NCBI RefSeq assembly: GCF_016907085.1
Contig: NZ_JAFBBJ010000001.1
Coordinates: 2,108,001-2,172,000, forward strand
Length of the DNA stretch: 64,000 bases
Reading direction: 5' to 3'
From: Clavibacter michiganensis
GTDB lineage: Bacteria > Actinomycetota > Actinomycetes > Actinomycetales > Microbacteriaceae
Made by a program: the position numbers and the translations under genes. Below the pieces are notes generated by a model that was given only the letters and a program-made list of their open reading frames with translations, was not told where the DNA came from and searched no databases. Numbering within the stretch: position 1 is the stretch's first letter; the number at the start of each line of letters is the position of its first letter. This document shows positions 15,946-23,703 of the stretch, one piece after another.

Positions 15946-18018
15946 GTGAGATCCATCGCCCGATTCGTCAGCGCCCGCCGCACCGCCTGGCTGGCGCTCG
16001 TCATCGCGGCGGCCGCCGTGGCCGCCCTGTTCGCCTTCCTGCCGAAGGGCGAGGCCGACGCGTTCCCGCCCTCCGGCCTGCCGGACTCGAGCCAGGCGAA
16101 GCAGGTGAGCGAGCTGCTCGAGCGGTTCCCGAGCGCCGACACGACGGTCGGGATCCTCGTCTTCAGCCGGGACGGCGCCGCGCTCACGGACGCCGACACC
16201 GCCGCGATCGCGCAGCGCGCCGCGGCACTGGCCGCCGACTCGACCGCCCCGCAGGCGGTCGTCCCGCAGCTCAGCGACGACGGGCGCGCGGCGCTCGTCG
16301 CGGTGCCGCTCGACGCGTCGGAGGCCGCCGACGACGTCGCCGGGACGGCTGCGACCCTCCGCACCACGGCCGCGGACGGCCTGCCGGACGGGCTCGTCGC
16401 GCAGCTGACCGGCCCGGTCGGGTTCCAGGCCGACATCTCGAACGCGTTCGCGGGCGCCGACTTCCGGCTCCTGCTCGTGACGGTGCTGGTGGTCGCGGTG
16501 CTGCTCATCGTCACGTACCGCAGCCCCGTGCTCTGGATCGTGCCGCTCGTCGTGGTCGGCGCCGCCGACGGCCTCGCCCGCGTGGTCGTCACGGCCCTCG
16601 CGGATCCGCTCGGCATCACCATCGACGCCTCCATCGGCGGGATCCTCTCGGTGCTGGTCTTCGGCGCCGGCACGAACTACGCGCTGCTGCTCGTCGCGCG
16701 CTACCGGGAGGAGCTGACGCGCCAGGAGGACCGCCACGCGGCCATGCTCACGGCGGTCACGAGCGCGGGACCCGCCATCGCGGCGAGCGGCGGCACGGTC
16801 GCGCTCAGCCTCATCACGCTGCTGCTCGCCGAGCTCTCCGGCAACCGCGCGCTCGGGTTCGCGTGCGCGATCGGCGTGCTCATCGCGATCGCCGCCGCCC
16901 TGCTCGTGCTGCCCGCGTCGCTCGTGGTCTGCGGGCGCGGGCTCTTCTGGCCGTTCATCCCGCGCGCCGGCACCGACGCCGACCACGGCGGGAAGCCGGG
17001 CGTCTGGCGGCGGCTCGGCCTCCGGGTCCGGCGTCGCCCCGCGGTCGTGGCCGTCGTCGCCCTCGCGGGCGTCGGCGTGCTCGCGCTCGGCCTCGTCGGC
17101 GCGCGGGTCGGCCTGTCGCAGACGGACCAGCTGCTCGGCGACCCGGAGTCGGTCGCGGCCCAGGAGGTCGTCGACGCCTCGTTCTCCGCCGGCCTCACGG
17201 CGCAGACGGTCGTGCTCGCGCCGGACGCGGTGGCCGCCGACGCGGTCGCCACGGCCGAGTCCGTGGCCGGCGTCGTGAGCGCCCGGGCGGGCGAGTCGGC
17301 GGAGGGCCGCACGCGCATCGACGTGCAGCTCGACGCCGAGCCCGAGAGCGCGGCGGCCTTCGCGGCCGTGCAGGATCTCCGCGACGCCTACGCCGACGCG
17401 CCGGGTGCCGAGTCCACGACGCTCGTCGGCGGCAGCGACGCGACCGCCGCCGACACCGCCGCGTCGTCCGCACGCGACCAGGGGCTGATCATCCCGATCA
17501 TCCTGGCCATCGTGTTCGTGATCCTCGGCCTGCTCCTGCGCTCGCTCGTGGCCCCGGTGCTCCTCATCGCGAGCGTGCTGGCGACCTTCTTCGCGAGCCT
17601 CGGCGCCGCGAACGTCCTGTTCCAGCAGGTGCTCGGCTTCCCCGCGTTCGACGCGAACGTGGTGCTGTTCGCGTTCCTCTTCCTGGTGGCGCTGGGCGTC
17701 GACTACAACATCTTCCTCGTGACCCGGGCGCGCGAGGAGCGGCGCCTGCACGGCACGCGCGAGGGCATGGTGCGGGCGCTCGCGTCGACGGGCGGCGTGA
17801 TCACGAGCGCGGGCATCCTGCTCGCCGCGGTCTTCGCGGTGCTCGGCGTGCTGCCCGTGGTGGCGCTCACGCAGATCGGCGTCATCGTCTGCATCGGCGT
17901 GCTGCTGGACACGCTCGTGGTGCGGACGCTGCTCGTGCCGGCGCTCGTCTTCCTGCTGGGCGACCGGTTCTGGTGGCCGACGCGCCGCCTCGGACGCCAT
18001 GAGGCGGCGGACGCGTGA
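15946..18018 (+). CDS. MMPL family transporter
   Basis: A 690-residue RND-type MMPL exporter starting at GTG 15946 after GGAGGA. TM1 is WLALVIAAAAVAALFAF, followed by a periplasmic domain of about 150 residues, a five-helix bundle (from FRLLLVTVLVVAVLLIVTYR, with FGAGTNYALLLVARYREEL), a second periplasmic domain, and a second bundle with ALGVDYNIFLVTRAREER. The GAGTNY and GVDYN motifs carry the Asp/Tyr positions associated with proton relay in the family. MMPL proteins of actinobacteria export lipids. Divergent MarR and nearby crt genes suggest a role with carotenoids or envelope lipids (inference). Confidence 0.9.
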   Translation: MRSIARFVSARRTAWLALVIAAAAVAALFAFLPKGEADAFPPSGLPDSSQAKQVSELLERFPSADTTVGILVFSRDGAALTDADTAAIAQRAAALAADSTAPQAVVPQLSDDGRAALVAVPLDASEAADDVAGTAATLRTTAADGLPDGLVAQLTGPVGFQADISNAFAGADFRLLLVTVLVVAVLLIVTYRSPVLWIVPLVVVGAADGLARVVVTALADPLGITIDASIGGILSVLVFGAGTNYALLLVARYREELTRQEDRHAAMLTAVTSAGPAIAASGGTVALSLITLLLAELSGNRALGFACAIGVLIAIAAALLVLPASLVVCGRGLFWPFIPRAGTDADHGGKPGVWRRLGLRVRRRPAVVAVVALAGVGVLALGLVGARVGLSQTDQLLGDPESVAAQEVVDASFSAGLTAQTVVLAPDAVAADAVATAESVAGVVSARAGESAEGRTRIDVQLDAEPESAAAFAAVQDLRDAYADAPGAESTTLVGGSDATAADTAASSARDQGLIIPIILAIVFVILGLLLRSLVAPVLLIASVLATFFASLGAANVLFQQVLGFPAFDANVVLFAFLFLVALGVDYNIFLVTRAREERRLHGTREGMVRALASTGGVITSAGILLAAVFAVLGVLPVVALTQIGVIVCIGVLLDTLVVRTLLVPALVFLLGDRFWWPTRRLGRHEAADA

Positions 18019-18072
18019 GGCGCGCCGCGGCCCGCGAGTCGGCGGAGCGGATGGCGGGGCCCGCCGCGCGGA

Positions 18073-18768
18073 TCAGTCCGCGATGTCCCGCAGGTCCTCC
18101 GCGGTGGCGCTGCAGGTGACCGTGGCGCCGTCGCCCTCGGCCCGCTGCTCGGTGACGATGTGGTCGCCGACGAGGATCCGGCAGGTGATGTCGGGATCCG
18201 AGCCCGCCGTCGCGTCGACGCCCGCGACCGCGCTGATGGAGAACGCCGCCAGGTCGAACGCGGAGGTGTCCGGCACGACGACCTCCCGCGTGAACGGGAG
18301 CGGCTGGTCGGAGGCCTGCTCGGACCCCGCGGTGCCGCCGACGGAGGTCGTCCAGAGCACGCCCGCGGTGACCGTGCCGCCCGTCCCCTCCACCTGGTAC
18401 GTGATGCGCGGCTCGTCGGCCGCCTCCGCCGACGACCGCTCCTCGGACTCGCGCACCGCGCCCGTGATGGCCGTGACGATGCCCGCCGTGTAGACGATCG
18501 CGAGCACGATCGAGAGGATCAGCGCGACCACGCTCACGACCAGGCCGCCGAGCGCCATGCCCTTGGGCCGGTCCTTGAGGACGAGGCCGATGATCCCGAG
18601 CACGATGCCGACCGCCGCGAGGAAGCCGGAGACGTAGTTGAGGATCGGGATGACCGAGCCGATGAGCGACAGCACGCCCACGATGAGCGCGGCGAGGCCG
18701 ACGCCGTTGAACGTCTTGCGCTCGCGGGGCGCGCTGGTGTCGGGTTCGGGCGCGTAGCTGAAGGTCAT
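18073..18768 (-). CDS. DUF4190-like membrane protein with MmpS-like C-terminal domain
   Basis: A 231-residue protein. The N-terminal half has three helices of DUF4190 type (GLAALIVGVLSLIGSVIP, GFLAAVGIVLGIIGLVLKD, GGLVVSVVALILSIVL). The extracytoplasmic half from about residue 125 resembles MmpS accessory proteins: ITYQVEGTGGTVTAG, QPLPFTREVVV, then DITCRILVGDHIVTEQRAEG with paired cysteines, one in DITCR and one in ATVTCSA. MmpS proteins assist MmpL exporters in mycobacteria. This gene converges on the MMPL gene, 54 bases apart. The MmpS assignment is from pattern matching, not a search. Confidence 0.7.
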   Translation of the reverse strand: MTFSYAPEPDTSAPRERKTFNGVGLAALIVGVLSLIGSVIPILNYVSGFLAAVGIVLGIIGLVLKDRPKGMALGGLVVSVVALILSIVLAIVYTAGIVTAITGAVRESEERSSAEAADEPRITYQVEGTGGTVTAGVLWTTSVGGTAGSEQASDQPLPFTREVVVPDTSAFDLAAFSISAVAGVDATAGSDPDITCRILVGDHIVTEQRAEGDGATVTCSATAEDLRDIAD

Positions 18769-18858
18769 GCATCGACCCTGCCAGGGATGCGGGCGGATCC
18801 GGCCGTCACGGGGTCACGATCCCGCGACGGCCGGGCCCAGCGACGGCCGGGGCGCGCG

Positions 18859-19977
18859 TCAGGCGGCGAGCACGTCCGCGACCGGCGTCAGCGGCATGTC
18901 GAGCGCCGCCGCGACGTGCGAGTTCGTGACGTGCCCGTCGTGCACGTTGAGGCCGAGGGCGAGCGCGGGATCCTCCGCGAGGGCCCGCTTCCAGCCCTTC
19001 TCGGCGAGCGCGATCACGTACGGCAGCGTCGCGTTCGTGAGCGCGCGCGTCGAGGTCTCCGGCACAGCGCCCGGCATGTTGGCGACGCAGTAGTAGACGC
19101 TGTCGTGCACGTCGAAGGTGGGGGCGTCGTGCGTGGTGGGGCGGGATCCCTCGAAGCAGCCGCCCTGGTCGATGGCGATGTCGACGAGCACGGATCCCTT
19201 CTTCATGGTCGCGACCATCGCGTCGGTGACGAGCTTGGGCGCCTGCGCGCCGGGGATGAGGACGGAGCCGATGACGAGGTCGGCGTCCTTCAGCTGCGCG
19301 GCGATCTCGTACGCGGACGAGACGCGCGTCTGCACCTGCCCGCCGAAGCGGATCTCGAGCTCGCGGAGGCGCGGGATGGAGAGGTCGATGATCGTGACGT
19401 CGGCGCCCATGCCGAGCGCGTTCGCCGCCGCGTGCTCGCCCGCGACGCCGCCGCCGATCACGACGACGCGCGCCTTCGGGGTGCCGGGCACGCCGCCGAG
19501 GAGGATCCCGCGCCCGCCGGCCGCGCGCATCAGGTGGTAAGCGCCGACCTGCGTCGAGAGCCGGCCGGCGACCTCGCTCATCGGCTGGAGCAGCGGCAGC
19601 TGGCGGTTCGGGAGCTGCACCGTCTCGTAGGCGATGGCCGTGGTGCCGGAGGCGACGAGCGCGTCCGTGCAGGGCCGCGACGCCGCAAGGTGCAGGTAGG
19701 TGAAGAGGGTCTGGCCGGGGCGCATGCGCGGGTACTCCTCGAGAATCGGCTCCTTGACCTTGAGCAGCAGATCCGCAGCGCCCCACACCTCGTCGGCCGT
19801 GGCGACGATGGTCGCGCCCGCCTCGACGTAGTCGGCGTCGGTGATGCTCGAGCCGAGCCCCGCGCCCTCCTGCACGAGCACCTCGTGGCCGCGGCGCACG
19901 AGCTCGTGGACGCCCGCGGGCGTGGCGGCGACCCGGTTCTCGTTGTTCTTGATCTCGGTGGGGATCCCGACCTTCAT
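18859..19977 (-). CDS. ald: Alanine dehydrogenase
   Basis: A 372-residue NAD-dependent enzyme interconverting L-alanine and pyruvate plus ammonia. The N-terminal [25 protein letters not shown] (substrate Lys) and FTYLHLAA (catalytic His) segments are all typical, as are the Rossmann motif [14 protein letters not shown] and the loop [20 protein letters not shown] 19977 is preferred; an upstream extension would overlap the regulator's promoter. It is divergent from an Lrp/AsnC gene 165 bases away, matching the ald/aldR pairs of mycobacteria in which the regulator activates ald on alanine. Confidence 0.95.
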   Translation of the reverse strand: MKVGIPTEIKNNENRVAATPAGVHELVRRGHEVLVQEGAGLGSSITDADYVEAGATIVATADEVWGAADLLLKVKEPILEEYPRMRPGQTLFTYLHLAASRPCTDALVASGTTAIAYETVQLPNRQLPLLQPMSEVAGRLSTQVGAYHLMRAAGGRGILLGGVPGTPKARVVVIGGGVAGEHAAANALGMGADVTIIDLSIPRLRELEIRFGGQVQTRVSSAYEIAAQLKDADLVIGSVLIPGAQAPKLVTDAMVATMKKGSVLVDIAIDQGGCFEGSRPTTHDAPTFDVHDSVYYCVANMPGAVPETSTRALTNATLPYVIALAEKGWKRALAEDPALALGLNVHDGHVTNSHVAAALDMPLTPVADVLAA

Positions 19978-20054
19978 GCGTGCTCCGTCTCGTCTCCCCG
20001 CGAGGTGCGGCCGGCGGCGGCGATGCGGGAGGGCGAGACTCATGGTGGCCATCG

Positions 20055-20069
20055 TGCGTTTCAGACGCA
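20055..20069. promoter_or_regulatory. Inverted repeat in the ald-lrp intergenic region
   Basis: TGCGT-TTCAG-ACGCA, perfect five-base arms, 78 bases upstream of ald. A candidate binding site for the divergent Lrp/AsnC protein; Lrp sites are usually multiple and degenerate, so support is weak. Confidence 0.3.
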
Positions 20070-20142
20070 TGAACTCCGTAGGATCTTCCGCGACAGCCGC
20101 TTGATCTGCACGATCCTGCGCCCGCTAGCCGAGGAGTACCGG

Positions 20143-20637
20143 ATGCCGACGAAGGATGTGCGGACGCCCGAGCCGCTGGACGCGATCGACCGGAAGCTCG
20201 TCGCGCTCCTCCGGGCCGACGCGCGCACCCCGAACAGCCGCCTCGCCGAGCAGGCGGGCATCGCGCCGTCGACGTGCGTGACCCGGGTGCGCGGCCTCGT
20301 GGAGCGCGGCGTGATCACGGGATTCACCGCCACGATCGACGCGGATGCGGTGGGCGTGGGGCTGCAGGCGCTCATCAGCATCGCGATCCGCGCGGGCGCC
20401 CGCCACGAGATGGCCGCCTTCGCGTCCGAGATGCGCGAGCTCGCCGACGTGGTGCAGCTCTTCTTCCTGGGCGGATCCGAGGACTTCATCGTCCACATCG
20501 CCGTCCGCGACAGCGACCACCTCCGCGACTTCGTCCTCCAGCACCTCTCGGCGCACCCGGCCGTCGCGTCGACCCGCACGAGCGTGGTGTTCGACCACCA
20601 CTACTCGGGGCCGGCGGTGGCGGATCCGGGCGACTAG
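20143..20637 (+). CDS. Lrp/AsnC-family transcriptional regulator (AldR-like)
   Basis: A 164-residue feast/famine regulator, start ATG 20143 behind GAGGAG. The N-terminal HTH reads DAIDRKLVALLRADARTPNS, RLAEQAGIAPSTCVTRVRGL and ERGVITGFTATID; the C-terminal RAM ligand-binding domain includes LFFLGGSEDFIVHIAVRD and the end segment STRTSVVFDHHYSG. Divergent placement beside alanine dehydrogenase makes it an AldR-type alanine-responsive activator of ald (inference from known mycobacterial pair). Just downstream, base composition shifts to the AT-richer accessory genes. Confidence 0.92.
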   Translation: MPTKDVRTPEPLDAIDRKLVALLRADARTPNSRLAEQAGIAPSTCVTRVRGLVERGVITGFTATIDADAVGVGLQALISIAIRAGARHEMAAFASEMRELADVVQLFFLGGSEDFIVHIAVRDSDHLRDFVLQHLSAHPAVASTRTSVVFDHHYSGPAVADPGD

Positions 20638-20684
20638 CCGGCATCGGATCTCGAACGCAAGCCCGTGCCTTAAATCCGGTCCAG

Positions 20685-21209
20685 TCACTGCACTGCCGCG
20701 GCGAACCTCTCTCGGAAACGCTTTTGCTGCCCACTGCCAGGAAAGGGAATGAACTCCTCGTGAAGCAAAGGAAGACTTGCAGCGCGAAGAGGTGACGCAA
20801 GCAGTTTGAAGACGTTCTGCTTGATGAGGATGATGCCGTCCGGTTGTAGCCCTTTCGCCCGCCGGATGACATCCGCGATGTTGTCCGCTAGCTGGGCCTT
20901 GCGCTCAACCGCTCCGTAGTAGTTGACAGGCACCGGAGCGAGGTCGATCAGGAACACGCCATCGTCCTTGAGGCGCTGCAACCAGGGGCGCTTGGCATCA
21001 GGTCCAGACTTGAGCGACTCCGGTGCATAGAGAGATCGCACTGTCTCGCGAAACAGGTTGTCGTGACCGGTGAGCCGCGTGTCATAGAAGAACCGACGTC
21101 CTGCGACGTCACCTCCGTCGTCGGGCGCGCTCTCTGCGATGAGTAGCAGTCGTACGCGATCCGGCTGCCAGCTGGCTCGGCGCTCTGAGTACCAGACGTC
21201 TTCTTCCAT
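20685..21209 (-). CDS. Hypothetical protein, 174 aa, possibly uracil-DNA-glycosylase-like fold
   Basis: Starts at ATG 21209, eight bases after the stop of the upstream partner gene, so the two are one transcription unit. The order of motifs, LLLIAESAPDDGGDVAGRRF near the start, GVFLIDLAPVPVN in the middle, DGIILIKQNVFKLL and a C-terminal FIPFPGSGQQKRFRERF, resembles proteins of the UDG superfamily fold, but no diagnostic catalytic motif is certain. Codon use is less GC-rich than neighbours, and the gene ends only 48 bases from the regulator gene. It looks laterally acquired. Function is not known. Confidence 0.6.
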   Translation of the reverse strand: MEEDVWYSERRASWQPDRVRLLLIAESAPDDGGDVAGRRFFYDTRLTGHDNLFRETVRSLYAPESLKSGPDAKRPWLQRLKDDGVFLIDLAPVPVNYYGAVERKAQLADNIADVIRRAKGLQPDGIILIKQNVFKLLASPLRAASLPLLHEEFIPFPGSGQQKRFRERFAAAVQ

Positions 21210-21217
21210 GCCTGTTC

Positions 21218-21724
21218 CTAGAGCTTTCCGCCGCGGCTCAGCATGACTTTGCCCCCGGCGAGAACGATGGCAGACACGAGGCCGATGCCGGCGAGGGTCG
21301 TGATCGACTTCCGTGTCTCACCAGCCTGCGCCGCGTCGTGCGCTCGGCTCTCCTTCCGATCCTCCGCCTCAATGTGACCGGTCTCGATCAGCTTGTCGAT
21401 GAGCAACCGCGCGTGCTCTTCTGACACGTCGCCGTCAGCGAGCTGGGTCTTGATCGCGTCTCGAATGTCAGACATTGACTCTTTGAGTCGCTCGCCGCGG
21501 TGGTCCTCGTTGGACAGCGTCTCCTTGAAGGTTCGTTCGGCCGCGTTGATCGCATCGAGAGCAAACTTCTGAAATCCAGGGATCTGCTCGATGAGCTTCA
21601 GGCGCACTTCCTGCGCCATGTCGGGCATGGTCGCCGCGAAAGCCAGCATCTTCTCCTTGGACAGCTCGCGGAAGGAGTTGATGCCGAGCACCTTCTTCAC
21701 AGCATCTTCGCTATCAAGGCTCAC
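21218..21724 (-). CDS. Hypothetical protein with C-terminal membrane helix, 168 aa
   Basis: A mostly helical, charged protein: residues 1-100 contain ELSKEKMLAFAATMPDMAQE and EQIPGFQKFALDAINAAERT, followed by a coiled segment with ADGDVSEEHARLLIDKLIET. The last 25 residues form one membrane helix (ITTLAGIGLVSAIVLAGGKV) with a short basic tail, giving a tail-anchored topology. It precedes the 174-residue gene by 8 bases. I do not recognise the family. Composition is AT-richer than the flanks. Confidence 0.6.
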   Translation of the reverse strand: MSLDSEDAVKKVLGINSFRELSKEKMLAFAATMPDMAQEVRLKLIEQIPGFQKFALDAINAAERTFKETLSNEDHRGERLKESMSDIRDAIKTQLADGDVSEEHARLLIDKLIETGHIEAEDRKESRAHDAAQAGETRKSITTLAGIGLVSAIVLAGGKVMLSRGGKL

Positions 21725-21859
21725 TTGTCGCTCCGTTCGTTGGCACTACCCCTGAACTTGAAGCTACTGCAGACCACCGCGAGAACCGGAGACTTCTGAC
21801 GACCTCGCAAGTGAGGCACCAATAGTCCGCGCGCTCAACTCTTGTGGCCGACTCGCCGC

Positions 21860-22273
21860 TCAGCGGATCGCGTGTCCCGGGTGCTCCGCGTCGTAGCGCT
21901 CGCGCGACTCCGCGATGCCCGCGCGCTCCGCGAGCGCCCAGTCGCCGAGGGCCTTCACGAGGTGCGTGAGCCGGCTGCCGGACGGGGTGAGCGCGTACGA
22001 GACCTGCGCGGGCACCGTCGGGAAGACCGTGCGGAGGAGGAGGCCGTCACGCTCGAGCCGCCGGAGGGTGAGCGTGAGCATGCGCTGCGAGATCCCGTCG
22101 ATGGCGCGCTGCAGCTCGCGGAAGCGCCGCTCCCCCGACGCCAGCTCGACGACGACCATCACCGACCACGTGTCGCCGACGCGGTCGAGCACGTCGCGGA
22201 TCCCGCAGTCGGGGTGGTCCTCGCGACCGCAGGGTTCGAGCTCGGCGGTCACGGTGGTGTGCGTGAGTGACAC
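21860..22273 (-). CDS. HxlR-family transcriptional regulator
   Basis: A 137-residue HxlR/DUF24 winged-helix protein. GTG 22273 is chosen because AAGGAG lies 8 bases upstream; longer readings upstream run through the divergent gene. The sensing Cys motif near the start is PCGREDHPDCGIRDVLDRVG, followed by GDTWSVMVVVELASGERRF, the recognition region ISQRMLTLTLRRLERDGLL, and the wing QVSYALTPSG. It is divergent from an NmrA-type NAD(P)-binding protein, the usual HxlR/QorB (YtfG) pairing; such regulators respond to quinones or electrophiles through the Cys (family knowledge). Confidence 0.9.
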   Translation of the reverse strand: MSLTHTTVTAELEPCGREDHPDCGIRDVLDRVGDTWSVMVVVELASGERRFRELQRAIDGISQRMLTLTLRRLERDGLLLRTVFPTVPAQVSYALTPSGSRLTHLVKALGDWALAERAGIAESRERYDAEHPGHAIR

Positions 22274-22351
22274 GGAAGTGTCTCCTTGTGAGGGATCAGG
22301 GGTCGCAGCACGCTCGGAGACATCACCGACACGACCACGAGAGGTGGATCC

Positions 22352-23158
22352 ATGATCCTCGTCACCGGCGCCACAGGCCAGCTCGGCTCCGCCATCCTCC
22401 AGCACCTCCGCGCGACGGGGTCCGACGCGATCGGCAGCAGCCGCTCCGGCGCCGACGGGATGCGGCGGATCGACCTCGACGACCCGGCGACGATCTCCTT
22501 CGTCGGCGTCGACACCCTGGTGCTCGTCTCGGCGGGCGAGGCCGAGGACGACGTGGTCACCGCGCGGCACGACGCCGCGATCACGGCGGCCGAGCGCGAC
22601 GGCGTGGGGCACGTCGTCTACACGAGCGTCGCGACGGGAGGGGATCACCTCGCCTTCGCGCTCGCGCACCGCTGGACCGAGCGACGGCTGGCCCGGAGCG
22701 GCGTGCCGTCGACCGTGCTGCGCAACGGCCTGTACGCGGAGCTGTTCGGGGCGCTGCTGACCTGGCGCGGATCCCGGCTGGAGTCGGCGTTCGGGGATGG
22801 CGCCCTCGCGGCGGTCGCGCGTGGTGATCTCGCGGAGGCGGCGGCGGTCGTCGCGCGTGCGCCGCGGGATCACGCCGGGCGGCGGTACGACCTGGTGGGT
22901 CCGGCGATCACCGCCGCCGAGGTGGCCGAGCGCGTGGGCGCGCCGCTCGACCGGATCGACCTCGCCGCTCGACGCGCGTCCTACGCGGACGCGGGGATGA
23001 AGCCGTTCCAGCCTGCGATGCTGATGTCGATCCACACCGCGGTGCGGCATGGGTTCCTCGCGGGTTCGAGCGGCGATCTCGTGATGCTCCTCGGCCGGGC
23101 ACCGGCGGACGGGGTGCAGGTCGCGGCCGAGGTGGCGACCGCCCTCCGCCCTGCGTGA
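22352..23158 (+). CDS. NAD(P)-binding NmrA/QorB-type oxidoreductase
   Basis: A 268-residue atypical short-chain dehydrogenase. The N-terminal dinucleotide motif is MILVTGATGQLGSAILQHL; NmrA-type features follow (VGHVVYTSVATGG, TERRLARSGVPSTVLRNGLY). The canonical YxxxK is not evident, as in QorB/YtfG quinone reductases. The C-terminal third (GDLAEAAAVVARA, YDLVGPAITAAEVAE) is typical for the group. It is divergent from the HxlR gene with 78 bases between, so the regulator probably controls it. Expected role: NADPH-dependent quinone or aldehyde detoxification. Confidence 0.85.
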   Translation: MILVTGATGQLGSAILQHLRATGSDAIGSSRSGADGMRRIDLDDPATISFVGVDTLVLVSAGEAEDDVVTARHDAAITAAERDGVGHVVYTSVATGGDHLAFALAHRWTERRLARSGVPSTVLRNGLYAELFGALLTWRGSRLESAFGDGALAAVARGDLAEAAAVVARAPRDHAGRRYDLVGPAITAAEVAERVGAPLDRIDLAARRASYADAGMKPFQPAMLMSIHTAVRHGFLAGSSGDLVMLLGRAPADGVQVAAEVATALRPA

Positions 23159-23172
23159 GGGGAGCCGCGGGG

Positions 23173-23601
23173 TCAGCCCGCCGGCTGCCCGTCGTCGAGC
23201 AGCTGGCGGAGGATCCGGTGCAGCTCGGCCTGGTCGCGGGCGTCGATGCGCGTCATCATCGCGCGGAACTCGGAGGCGAGCGCCGCCAGCGCCTTCGCGA
23301 GGACCGCGCGACCCTCGTCCGTGGTCTCGAGGCGGTGGCGACGGAGGTCCGTCTCGTCGATCTCGCGGCGCACCAGCCCGGCGGCGACGAGGTTACGGAG
23401 GTAGATGGTGACGCTCGCCTTCGGGAGCATCAGCTTCTGCGCGAGCTCCGCCGGGTAGCGGCAGGCGTCGACCTCGTCGAGCACGAAGAACTCCTTCGTC
23501 TCGAGGCCGAGCTCCTCCAGCTGCGGGGCAGCGGCGTTGAGGATCCGCGTGAGCAGCCGCTGGTTGAGCTTCCACAGCTCCGCGCTCTCGGTCGACGGCA
23601 T
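23173..23601 (-). CDS. MarR-family transcriptional regulator
   Basis: A 142-residue MarR protein. ATG 23601 follows GAGGAGG; the in-frame ATG at 23643 lies inside a perfect palindrome and is not used. HTH segments are FFVLDEVDACRYPAELAQKL, LPKASVTIYLRNLVAAGLV and the wing RREIDETDLRRHRLETTDEG. It is divergent from an alpha/beta hydrolase. The 22-bp palindrome at 23633-23654, between the two genes, is the obvious operator. The gene ends 14 bases from the NmrA-type gene. Confidence 0.9.
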   Translation of the reverse strand: MPSTESAELWKLNQRLLTRILNAAAPQLEELGLETKEFFVLDEVDACRYPAELAQKLMLPKASVTIYLRNLVAAGLVRREIDETDLRRHRLETTDEGRAVLAKALAALASEFRAMMTRIDARDQAELHRILRQLLDDGQPAG

Positions 23602-23632
23602 GACCCTCCTCGGGCAAGTGATACGGTCTTGT

Positions 23633-23654
23633 ACTAGTTCCATATGGAACTAGT
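23633..23654. promoter_or_regulatory. Perfect 22-bp palindromic operator
   Basis: Half-site ACTAGTTCCAT is followed directly by its reverse complement ATGGAACTAGT. It lies 32 bases upstream of the MarR start and 49 bases upstream of the hydrolase start. Its symmetry creates mirror-image ATG-Glu-Leu-Val codons on both strands, which are not real starts. Confidence 0.75.
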
Positions 23655-23703
23655 CGTGTCGAACGACCCGTTCGACATCATTCGATCGTATCCGGAGGGC
23701 ACC

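Noticed and set aside
20638..20684. tRNA-like fragment between the Lrp gene and the accessory pair, which would mark an insertion site
   Set aside because: The TTAAATCCGGTCC stretch does not fold into a T-arm or acceptor stem with neighbouring sequence.
23633..23654. ATG codons on both strands giving Met-Glu-Leu-Val starts for the MarR protein and hydrolase
   Set aside because: They arise from the perfect palindrome; the inner ATGs at 23601 and 23704 have strong ribosome-binding sites.
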